NCBI GenBank assembly: GCA_026004655.1
Contig: BPJO01000013.1
Coordinates: 40,383 to 104,382, forward strand
DNA length: 64,000 nt
Direction: 5' to 3'
DNA from: Phycisphaerae bacterium
GTDB lineage: Bacteria; Planctomycetota; Phycisphaerae; Tepidisphaerales; Tepidisphaeraceae
Positions 47,386-56,295 of this stretch are shown one piece after another. How positions within the stretch are numbered: position 1 is the stretch's first letter; each line of letters opens with the position of its first letter. Both the position numbers and the translations under genes were made by a program. The notes under the pieces were generated by a model. The model saw nothing but the letters and a program-made list of their open reading frames with translations. It was not told the origin of the DNA and did no database searches.

Positions 47386-48625
47386 GAATCACCTCCACCG
47401 GATCATACCGGGCGGCCCGCCTAGCCGGGTATACGGCTGCTAACAACACAACAATCATGCTGGCTATGAAAGCAGCGACATAATCGCTTCGGTGCTCACT
47501 CATCAACAACCCCTCGGCCTTGACCAGCCCTTCCATCTGTATCGGAATACGTCGTAACACTTCCACCATCAATTTCCCAAACACCAACCCCAAGGCAGAT
47601 CCGATCAGCCCGATTACCAGACCTTGCACCAGATAAACCCGGGTAATGTCATTTCGCGATAACCCGAAGCTCTTCAGAATCGCAATATCATTCACACGTT
47701 CTAGTACAGCCATGATCAGAATGTTCAAAACCCCGAACGCAGCGACAATCATCAACGACCCGGTGATGATGTAAGTAATGATCTGCTGGATCCGAAAGAT
47801 CTTCAGAAAGTTGGCGTTGGCTTCCTGCCAGCTTTCGGTTTTATATCCGCAGATGCCCTCGATCTGTGCTGCAAACTCTCTGGCTTGAGTGTAGTCGGAA
47901 GTGCGCAGGATGATCTGATTGATAATGTTCTTTTTGTCCAACAGCGTTTGTGCACTGCTTTGGACCATATAAGCTCTGGAATAATCCACAGGCGTCACCC
48001 CGGTCTGGAAGATCCCCACCACCTTCGCGATCGTTCGTCCACCGGTCGGAGATGCCAGCGTCACCTGATCGTCCAGTCTGGCACCGAGCAACGACGCCAA
48101 ACCCCAGCCCATCACAATCCCGTCTGCGGTTGTGGAGAGTCGGTCGAATGAACCTTCGATTAAGTCCTCTCCGACGGTCGTCACCTGAAGATGAACGCGA
48201 GGATCGATCCCATAAATCGATACGGTTGCGGTCTTGGTCCCGTAGGTCGCAATGGCATCCCCATTGACCACCGGCGCCGCAGCCAGTATCCCCGGTATGT
48301 TCCGAAGCCGAAGCATCAACCCTGTCGGATTCTTGATCTTTCGGATCGTGTCCCGTGGCTTGGATCCGTGCAACACCAAAACCCCCTGAGATTCGGGATA
48401 ATGCATCTGCAGCAACGGTGTCTCGGACTGACGTGGTTCGTCGTGAATCGTGATATGACCCGACGATTCGACGGTCTCAATGATAAACTTGTCCGTGAAT
48501 CCCTGCATCATGGACGACATGGTGATGAACATCATGACGCTGATCAGTACCCCCGCCACGCACACCAAAGACTGACGGGCGTGGGCCAGTAGATAACGCA
48601 TCGACACGAACCAGATCATTTCCAC
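47372..48625 (-). CDS. ABC transporter permease, LolC/LolE/FtsX family
   Basis: N-term TM + periplasmic domain + three C-terminal TMs; [56 protein letters not shown]. Confidence 0.92.
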   Translation of the reverse strand: MEMIWFVSMRYLLAHARQSLVCVAGVLISVMMFITMSSMMQGFTDKFIIETVESSGHITIHDEPRQSETPLLQMHYPESQGVLVLHGSKPRDTIRKIKNPTGLMLRLRNIPGILAAAPVVNGDAIATYGTKTATVSIYGIDPRVHLQVTTVGEDLIEGSFDRLSTTADGIVMGWGLASLLGARLDDQVTLASPTGGRTIAKVVGIFQTGVTPVDYSRAYMVQSSAQTLLDKKNIINQIILRTSDYTQAREFAAQIEGICGYKTESWQEANANFLKIFRIQQIITYIITGSLMIVAAFGVLNILIMAVLERVNDIAILKSFGLSRNDITRVYLVQGLVIGLIGSALGLVFGKLMVEVLRRIPIQMEGLVKAEGLLMSEHRSDYVAAFIASMIVVLLAAVYPARRAARYDPVEVIRGAH

Positions 48626-48661
48626 ATCTCAATTCAACACACCACGTTCTGATGCCTTGAC

Positions 48662-49927
48662 TCAATTAAATCCTTTGAAGGCTGATTCGTTGACCTCGAC
48701 TTCTCGGGTCGGAACCAGGCCCGAAGCTTCCTGCGGACTGATCTCATGAGTACGCACGCGGTGACCGACGGACAGGTTTCCGATCGGACTGATGACGACC
48801 CGATCGTCCTCCGAAACACCCTCAATGATTTCAACCCTCTCAATACTACGAATCCCGATCTTCGCGGGAAGTTCTGCAATCCGACCCTCACGTACAACAT
48901 AAATGCGATCATTCTGCACGGCTGTGGTGGGTAATACTCTGGCGGAACGTTTTTCAGCAAGAATGAATGCTAGCTCTCCGGTCATTCCGGATGACAACAA
49001 CTCCGGCGGATCGTCGAACCGCACGTCCACTTCGAAGGTCCTTCGGTCCGGATCCGCTTCGGGATAAATCCGGGTCACTTTCCCGGTCAATGGAATTCTC
49101 TCAAACGCATACAAGCTCATCTTCACAGCCTGACCGATGCGGCAATGTGTCACATCTTCTTCATCGACCGAAGCCCGCATCACGAGGTGTTCCTGCGTGA
49201 CATTCGCAACACGCATGAGAATATCATTGATCGCCACACGAGTACCCTGACTTGTCGGACGATCCAGAACTACGCCGTCGATTGGGGATTTCAATATCTG
49301 CTGATTGATGTCTGAGACGGCCATTTCATAGTCGGCACGAGCCACTTCGACCTCACGATTGAGCTCCAACTGACGTGTTCTTCTTTGGGATTTGAGCGAT
49401 TCTAGTTGGGCCCATCGGGTTTTGAGTTGGTCCACTGCCCGGTCCAAATCGACGCTCGAAGCAGCACTGGTCGCAGCCATCTGGGTCAGACGATCGACCT
49501 CTCTCTGGGAAATCGAAACCAATTGCTCGGCGACTCGAATGTTCGTGTCGAACTCAGAAAGAATGGGAGAGCGTTTCTCGTCCGCCAGAGCGATTTTTTC
49601 GTCGAGAATCGCTTTGGCTCGTTCCGCCCGAAACTTCAACTGAGGATCCGTCACCACGGCCAGGGTTTGTCCTGCACGGACAGGATCTCCTTTATCCACC
49701 ATCACCTGTTCCACCGTTCCCTGAACGGGTGTCCTGATCGGGTACTCTCTTTCGGGGCGAACCGTTCCCGTCGCATAAAACGCCGAAACCACCGGGCCGT
49801 TGGTAACACGAGTCACAGTGACTTTTGGCGAGAGGAGGATTTGGATCACCCACCATCCCACCATCGCCCCTACCAGTGCGACGCTCGGATAAAGCAACAG
49901 CTTGGTTAAACTTTTACCTTTCAACAT
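48662..49927 (-). CDS. HlyD/MacA-family periplasmic adaptor subunit
   Basis: PIRTPVQGTVEQVMVDKGDPVRAGQTLAVVTDPQL; coiled-coil; LKSPIDGVVLDRPTSQGTRV. Confidence 0.9.
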   Translation of the reverse strand: MLKGKSLTKLLLYPSVALVGAMVGWWVIQILLSPKVTVTRVTNGPVVSAFYATGTVRPEREYPIRTPVQGTVEQVMVDKGDPVRAGQTLAVVTDPQLKFRAERAKAILDEKIALADEKRSPILSEFDTNIRVAEQLVSISQREVDRLTQMAATSAASSVDLDRAVDQLKTRWAQLESLKSQRRTRQLELNREVEVARADYEMAVSDINQQILKSPIDGVVLDRPTSQGTRVAINDILMRVANVTQEHLVMRASVDEEDVTHCRIGQAVKMSLYAFERIPLTGKVTRIYPEADPDRRTFEVDVRFDDPPELLSSGMTGELAFILAEKRSARVLPTTAVQNDRIYVVREGRIAELPAKIGIRSIERVEIIEGVSEDDRVVISPIGNLSVGHRVRTHEISPQEASGLVPTREVEVNESAFKGFN

Positions 49928-50244
49928 GCCGACTCCGCTGGGGGTCACTATGATGACACAAGCTATCTATTATAGCCGCCACCCGTTCACCCGTGAGCGG
50001 GGCTTTCAGTCGGAGTGCGGTGAATGGTCCGCCAAAACCCGGATCATGCTCTACCCGCACCACGTCAACCGGAATCGTCGCGAGGTATTGGTTCAAAATA
50101 TGCGAAATAATCATTCCTGTCCGGAATCAGCTCATTTTCCTGTTTTTGTTTGTCTTTATTCCCCATCGGACACTGGATCGGTTAAACTGCTTTGCTCGCC
50201 CGGGCGAAACCGGGTCGTGGGTAAGGAAATTGACGATTCGAAAC

Positions 50245-53200
50245 ATGCTCTTTGCGATCTGGGATACCACTCGTTTGCATATTTTTGCGACCGTTTCACG
50301 GGACGATCTCCAGCCCGTTGAGCCAGCTCAGATCCGTATCTTGCTGGGGGATTTGTCCGACGATGCGCTTCTTCCCACCGCAGCCGAAGAATCGACTCTG
50401 GCTGTGAATGTCCCTGGTCTGGGGGTGTTAAATGTTGGGGCACTCCGGTTTGATCCCGCAGAAGCCATTGACCTGCTGACCTCCTTGCCGATTTCGCTTC
50501 CGTCTTCCTGCTCGGATTCGGTACGGGTGTGGCAGGTCTTGGCACGCTTGGTCCAAAACGCCTTAGCGCATCAACAGTTTTATCCTTCACTTCGGTACCA
50601 GGACGGAACGTACACCGCGGTCTGGCAGCCGTTGATAGGTGGACGGTCGGAGGTGGAAAAGCTCCAGCGTTTTGCTTTAGCCATTCCGGCGGTTTGTCGT
50701 GCGTTGCCCGGGTTACAGGAAACGCCCCCCATGCGACTAGTCGAAAGCTTTCTGACGGAAACAACGGATGCCTTGATTCGCAGGGCTGTGGTCACCGATT
50801 CGTTTTTCTCCCGTGTCCACGAACGACCCGCCCCGATCGACGTGCGGTGGTTGTCAGCCCTTTTGGGCCAAAACAGGCAGGTCCAAGCCGATCCCGCCGA
50901 ATTGGTAAAACTTTATGACGACGTTCATCTTTGGCTCGGACCGATCACGGACACGTCCGAATGGACCAATTTCCGTCTGGGGTTTCGGCTCCGGGAACCG
51001 CAAGACGGTTCAGACCTCTGGCCGGTGGATTTCAGGCTCGTCAGTGAGGAAACGGATCCTCTCACTATGGTTACCGCGACCGAACTCTGGCGACAAAAAC
51101 CCAGTCCGCTGACTTCGCTCGGACGAACCATTGCAGAACGACAGGAACAATTTCTCTCCGAACTCCGACGGGCGATGGAATATTTCCCTTCACTCGAGCG
51201 GGCTCTACTGGCCGAACGACCCACCGGGATTGAGCTTTCTGCTCCCGAAGCCTTTGCCTTCATGCGGTCTTGGGCGTTTGCTCTGGAAGATGCCGGGTTT
51301 CATGTTGACCTGCCGGATTGGGCTTCCCCCCAGGACAGCGAACTGAGCCTCCGATTGTCGATCGCTCCGTTGAACGCACCGGATGATGCGGACGATGACG
51401 GTTGGGAGACCGGTTTTTCCAGCAACCCCGGAACCGGCCATCTACTGAGTACTCCCGGAAATGTCGGACTGGACGCGCTTGTCCGGTTCGACTGGCGGAT
51501 CGCGATCGGGGATCAGCACCTCACCCTAGTGGAGTTTGAGTCACTGGTCAGCCAACAGTCGCCGTTGGTGAAGTTCAAGGACCGGTGGGTTCAAATTGAC
51601 CTCGAAGCCGCCCGCAAAGCCCAGGAAATGATGACCCGGTCCTCCCGGGGGTTGATGACCTTGGGAGACGCTTTTCGTGTGGCGTACGGGTTGTCCGGCG
51701 AAGAGGGCGTACCGGTAGGCGGATTAACCGGTGCTGACTGGATCGGACACCTGATCGATCAGATCCCGGACGCTCGGCTTCAGGAAATACCCCAACCCGA
51801 TTCGTTCGCGGGAGAGCTGAGACCTTATCAGCTTCGAGGTCTGCAGTGGTTGGCTTATCTGGACAGACTTGGGCTTGGCGCCTGTCTGGCAGACGACATG
51901 GGACTTGGGAAGACGATTCAATTCATTTCTCTTTTGCTGATGGAGCGTCACGGGAATGTTCCTGAACGTGTCCAACCCGGTCCGACCCTCGTTTTTGCGC
52001 CTGCCTCGGTTTTGGGCAACTGGATGCGGGAATTGCAACGATTTGCCCCCTCTCTGAAGGTCATGTCTCATCACGGGCCCGCCCGACTGCACGGACACGC
52101 CTTTGCCGAAGCCGCTCGGGCGCACGATGTTGTTTTGACCGGTTATGCACTGGCCCATCGGGATATTGAGGATTTCAGACAACTGGTCTGGCACCGGCTG
52201 GCGTTGGATGAGGCGCAGAAGGTCAAAAATCCGTCGGCAGCCGCCAGCGTGGCGATTCGATCGATTCCTGCGCGCAGACGAGTAGCGCTAACAGGCACAC
52301 CGATCGAGAATCACCTCTCCGAACTCTGGTCGATCATGGAAACTCTCAATCCGGGACTGCTCGGGTCACCGACCCAGTTCCGCCAACGGTTTGTCATCCC
52401 CGTGGAAAAAATGAACGATCATCGTCGGGGGCAACTCTTACGAGAAATGATCAAACCGTTTGTCCTCCGACGGACAAAATCAGACCCGGAAGTCGCTGCC
52501 AACCTTCCCCAGAAGATGGAAATGCGTGTCTTTACCTCGTTGACACCCGAACAGGCGGCCATGTACGAACGGATCACGGCGGAGATGCTCAACAGTGTCG
52601 AAAACGCCAGCGGCATCCGTCGACGCGGACTGATCCTGGCCGGTTTGACCCGACTTAAGCAGGTCTGTGATCATCCTGCCTTGCTGACCGACAACAAGAA
52701 TACCGACAGTCGATCCGGAAAAGCAGAACGACTTATCGACATGCTCGAAGAAGTCTTAGAAGAAAATGAAGCCGCCCTCGTGTTCACCCAGTACCGCGAA
52801 ATGGGTCATCTTCTTCAGGAAATGATCCGCAGACGTCTGAACCACGATCCGCTATTTTTACACGGTGGGATTCAGGTCAAGGAAAGAGACGCGATGATCA
52901 ACGAGTTCCAAAAAGATGGAAGTCAACATCGCATCTTCATTCTCAGTCTTCGCGCGGGAGGACTCGGACTCAATCTGACTGCCGCCAATCACGTGTTTCA
53001 TTATGACCGTTGGTGGAACCCCGCCGTCGAAGCCCAAGCCACGGACCGCGCCCACCGGATCGGGCAGGATAAAATCGTTCAGGTCCACAAGTTTGTCAGC
53101 ATCGGCACGGTCGAAGAACGGATCGACAAGCTCTTAGCCGACAAAACCGCACTGGCTGAGAACATTGTCACCAGCGGCGACCAATGGTTGACCAATCTTT

Positions 53201-53271
53201 CCACCGATGATCTGAAACGATACTTGGCCTTGTCGTCCGAAGCCGTCGAAGAATCCACTTATGAATCATAA
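50245..53271 (+). CDS. SNF2-family DEAD/DEAH helicase
   Basis: LADDMGLGKTIQFISLLLM; VFAPASVLGNWMREL; LALDEAQKVKNPSAA; ALTGTPIENHLSELWSIMETLNPGLLG; RAGGLGLNLTAANHVFHYDRWWNPAVEAQATDRAHRIGQ. Confidence 0.95.
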   Translation: MLFAIWDTTRLHIFATVSRDDLQPVEPAQIRILLGDLSDDALLPTAAEESTLAVNVPGLGVLNVGALRFDPAEAIDLLTSLPISLPSSCSDSVRVWQVLARLVQNALAHQQFYPSLRYQDGTYTAVWQPLIGGRSEVEKLQRFALAIPAVCRALPGLQETPPMRLVESFLTETTDALIRRAVVTDSFFSRVHERPAPIDVRWLSALLGQNRQVQADPAELVKLYDDVHLWLGPITDTSEWTNFRLGFRLREPQDGSDLWPVDFRLVSEETDPLTMVTATELWRQKPSPLTSLGRTIAERQEQFLSELRRAMEYFPSLERALLAERPTGIELSAPEAFAFMRSWAFALEDAGFHVDLPDWASPQDSELSLRLSIAPLNAPDDADDDGWETGFSSNPGTGHLLSTPGNVGLDALVRFDWRIAIGDQHLTLVEFESLVSQQSPLVKFKDRWVQIDLEAARKAQEMMTRSSRGLMTLGDAFRVAYGLSGEEGVPVGGLTGADWIGHLIDQIPDARLQEIPQPDSFAGELRPYQLRGLQWLAYLDRLGLGACLADDMGLGKTIQFISLLLMERHGNVPERVQPGPTLVFAPASVLGNWMRELQRFAPSLKVMSHHGPARLHGHAFAEAARAHDVVLTGYALAHRDIEDFRQLVWHRLALDEAQKVKNPSAAASVAIRSIPARRRVALTGTPIENHLSELWSIMETLNPGLLGSPTQFRQRFVIPVEKMNDHRRGQLLREMIKPFVLRRTKSDPEVAANLPQKMEMRVFTSLTPEQAAMYERITAEMLNSVENASGIRRRGLILAGLTRLKQVCDHPALLTDNKNTDSRSGKAERLIDMLEEVLEENEAALVFTQYREMGHLLQEMIRRRLNHDPLFLHGGIQVKERDAMINEFQKDGSQHRIFILSLRAGGLGLNLTAANHVFHYDRWWNPAVEAQATDRAHRIGQDKIVQVHKFVSIGTVEERIDKLLADKTALAENIVTSGDQWLTNLSTDDLKRYLALSSEAVEESTYES

Positions 53272-53280
53272 CATACAGGT

Positions 53281-54131
53281 ATGATGAGTATGTCCGACAA
53301 CGAACTCAATCTCGACTTCATCGATGCAGGAATCGATATCAGTGTTTTGGATGACCTCACATTCGCCGGTAAACCAGGGGTTTTAGAACGACTCGGACCG
53401 GCTCATTTTCGTAGCAAAGGGTTTTCTTTCATGGGGTTTCTTCAGACGGTTTATGACCATGTCGTGGATCAAATGATGAACTCTCCTTTTCATCATCGAA
53501 AAGAGTTCCCTTAACGAATCTTCCTATAGGATTTCGCACGTACGGGGGTGTGGGGAATGTGACCCTGAGGAACTGCATCGCGATTAATACACGTGCCGGG
53601 TTCGAGATCGGCACTAATGATACTTCAACCACGCCAACCAGACTGGAAGGGTGCATCGCCTTGGGCACCGAACGCGGTTATTTGCTGGGATCGAACGTCA
53701 TTGCCCGGAATTGTCGCGGAAATATCATTCATGGCCCCTTGCTTTATCTGCGAGAAAATACCATGAACTCGGATGTAGAACTGGAACTAGTTGGTGGAAT
53801 GCCCGTCAAAACCGTACACACTATCGCGACCATTGCGGGCAAAAATCATCGAATCCGGATTTTCAAAACCGAAACCGATTCGTTGGTGCCCGCTTTACCG
53901 ATTTATGTTGGATTCGGGATGCCTGCTCATGGCGAAATGTCATCCCCCATACTGCCAGCCCCGACAGAAAAAGTTACTTTAATCAATGAAGTATCTCGAC
54001 TTCCTGTAATTATCCATGACGAAGCCTCTGATTTATCGATCGACTCCGTCAGTCCTGTGATTAAGAACAGCGACTCGATGCTTTTGAAAAATGCCCGTGG
54101 TCAATGGCCTGATGGAGGAGTTGCCCGGTAA
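53281..54131 (+). pseudogene. Possible degraded/frameshifted right-handed beta-helix protein (two ORFs, 53281-53514 and 53550-54131)
   Basis: Second ORF NVTLRNCIAINTRAGFEIG...RLEGCIALGTERGYLLGSNVIARNCRGNIIHG reads like beta-helix coils; its frame stays open upstream of the GTG and overlaps the end of the first ORF. Confidence 0.4.
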
Positions 54132-54240
54132 CCAATTCTACGTGAGGGCCATATTTAAAGTCATTTGACCGTTAAGCAATCCAGATGCTCGAGGAAAAGG
54201 TTGATCAACGCGTATCTGCTGCAAATCGTTCGAATCACGC

Positions 54241-54246
54241 TATAAT
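54241..54246 (+). promoter_or_regulatory. Consensus -10 hexamer TATAAT, 8 nt before the cysE-like start
   Basis: TATAAT CAGCTTGC ATG; no Shine-Dalgarno. Confidence 0.5.
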
Positions 54247-54254
54247 CAGCTTGC

Positions 54255-55214
54255 ATGCACCGTCAGATGCTGGACCAGCGGTTGCCCGACATTGTGCGAA
54301 AGCTCGTGGAGAATATCCATGCGTACCCGACCATTCGTCGGCTAGGCAATGTGATGCTTCCGGACCGGGATCAGATCGTGGGAATGATCGATCGGTTACG
54401 ACAACTGGTGTTTCCTGGGTATTTCGGTTTACAGGGATTAACAACAGAAAACCTTCCGTTTCGGATCGGGGAACTGGTTTTGGAATTGACCGGTACGATG
54501 TACGAACAGGTACGATATTGCTTACGGTACCGGGAGGGCAAAGCCCCGGACGAGACCCGGGACCCGGCCTGTGAAGAGTGTGATCGTGAAGCTGCACGGA
54601 TTACAGCGGTCTTTTTTGATCGGTTGACACATGTCCGAGAGATGCTGGCTTCGGACGTCCAGGCCGCCTTCGAAGGCGACCCTGCCGCTCAGACGACGGA
54701 CGAAACCATTCTCAGTTATCCCGGTCTGTTTGCGATCATGGTCCAGCGACTGGCCCATGAGCTTTATAAACTGAACGTGCCGTTGATGCCCCGGATCATG
54801 ACGGAGCATGCCCACTCATTAACGGGTATTGACATTCACCCTGGGGCACAGCTCGGACGTTCATTTTTCATCGATCACGGGACCGGCGTGGTGATCGGTG
54901 AAACCACAATCATTGGGAATAATGTCAAGGTCTATCAGGGCGTGACGCTGGGGGCTTTGGCACCGGCGTATGGTCAGATCTTGCGGGGGCATAAACGTCA
55001 TCCCACGATCGAAGATGATGTGGTCATCTATGCCGGAGCCACTATCCTGGGAGGAGAAACGGTGATCGGGCGAGGATCGGTCATCGGAGGAAATGTATTT
55101 ATCACGTCGAGTGTTCCGAGCCAGAATCAGGTGGTGGCTGAACCACCCAAACTCAAGTACCGGGATCGACGCGCCAAAGGCCAACAGGTTGATTTTCTGG
55201 ATTTTCAAATCTGA
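54255..55214 (+). CDS. Serine O-acetyltransferase (long EpsC/CysE type)
   Basis: IDIHPGAQLGRSFFIDHGTGVVIGETTIIGNNVKVYQGVTLGALAP; HPTIEDDVVIYAGATILGGETVIGRGSVIGGNVFITSSVP. Confidence 0.93.
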   Translation: MHRQMLDQRLPDIVRKLVENIHAYPTIRRLGNVMLPDRDQIVGMIDRLRQLVFPGYFGLQGLTTENLPFRIGELVLELTGTMYEQVRYCLRYREGKAPDETRDPACEECDREAARITAVFFDRLTHVREMLASDVQAAFEGDPAAQTTDETILSYPGLFAIMVQRLAHELYKLNVPLMPRIMTEHAHSLTGIDIHPGAQLGRSFFIDHGTGVVIGETTIIGNNVKVYQGVTLGALAPAYGQILRGHKRHPTIEDDVVIYAGATILGGETVIGRGSVIGGNVFITSSVPSQNQVVAEPPKLKYRDRRAKGQQVDFLDFQI

Positions 55215-55228
55215 GATTTTTTTCTCAA

Positions 55229-55266
55229 ATCCTATTTTCCCGGCCGATTTTGCGGGATTTTAGGAT
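55229..55266. terminator. Inverted repeat between convergent genes (terminator candidate)
   Basis: ATCCTA tttt CCCG ... CGGG atttt... TAGGAT. Confidence 0.4.
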
Positions 55267-55280
55267 ACTCCGTAGGACGA

Positions 55281-56231
55281 TTATCGAGAAACGTCCGAAT
55301 GATTGTCATCGAGGATCTTCTGGACCGTTGCGTACAATTGCTCGACCTTGGGTGGGATCTGTGATAACTCCTCTGGTGCCGATCCTAAGATATCGACCAA
55401 GTATTTGTAACTGTTGGCGATTCGTTGGCATTGTAGTCGAATCGATTTGAGCCGATCCCAATCCTGTGGCGTTAAACCTTGTTTTTGATGGGCAGGTTCT
55501 CTGAGAGATTTTTCGGATCCGGGTGCGGGTTCGACCGGTTTTAACTGCTTTGCTGATTCCCGGATTTCATCAACCTGTTGGGTGGATTTTTCGACCCAGG
55601 AATTGACCTTTCCTGCCCAGAGTTGGATGACCTGTTTGATTAGTTCCTGAGTTTGTTCCGTCGAATCGGAAGCTGCCTGTTCGACAGGGGTCAGTTCGTT
55701 CGCTGATTTTGCAATTCTTTGCAGTTCGCGGAACTCAGGGTCGGTTTTCTGCTTTTCGAGTTGGGATTGCAGTGTCTGATACTCTGCCTTGAAAAAAGCT
55801 TGAATCGCGGGACGACGATTTTCAGGGTTTTTCAGATCAATCCAGCCCGGATTCTCGCCCGGACGGGACGGGGGAAGTTTGAACCCCCGGACATCAGTCT
55901 TACGAAGTACTCGTGACAACGCAATACACTGCGCCACCTGTCCGGGATCGATTCCGGGTTCTTCAGAAGCTCGTTCAAAAGATTCAGAAGCAGCGATGAA
56001 CAGGTTCTGTTGGAGCTGGGCTTCGGCCTTGAGCTGCCAGACGGTCGGACGGTCATAAGCCTGTGCGACTTGTCCTTTGAGCAAAAGCACTCGAGTCGTC
56101 GATTTGAGAAGGTTTGACCAATCGTGATTTTCGGCGAGTTTTTGCAATTGTTCGGGGGTGGGCAGATCGTTCGCAACAGCCGAACGAGCCAGAATCAGCC
56201 AAACTACCAGCAAGATCGTTCGCACGGACAT
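55281..56231 (-). CDS. Secreted helical protein of unknown function
   Basis: Signal peptide MSVRTILLVVWLILARSAVAN; otherwise helical/charged. Confidence 0.6.
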   Translation of the reverse strand: MSVRTILLVVWLILARSAVANDLPTPEQLQKLAENHDWSNLLKSTTRVLLLKGQVAQAYDRPTVWQLKAEAQLQQNLFIAASESFERASEEPGIDPGQVAQCIALSRVLRKTDVRGFKLPPSRPGENPGWIDLKNPENRRPAIQAFFKAEYQTLQSQLEKQKTDPEFRELQRIAKSANELTPVEQAASDSTEQTQELIKQVIQLWAGKVNSWVEKSTQQVDEIRESAKQLKPVEPAPGSEKSLREPAHQKQGLTPQDWDRLKSIRLQCQRIANSYKYLVDILGSAPEELSQIPPKVEQLYATVQKILDDNHSDVSR

Positions 56232-56295
56232 ATCAACTCCTGTTACAATCTTATTTCCGGACATTTCCGTTAATCGCAGTTGAGTCACGATTGAG

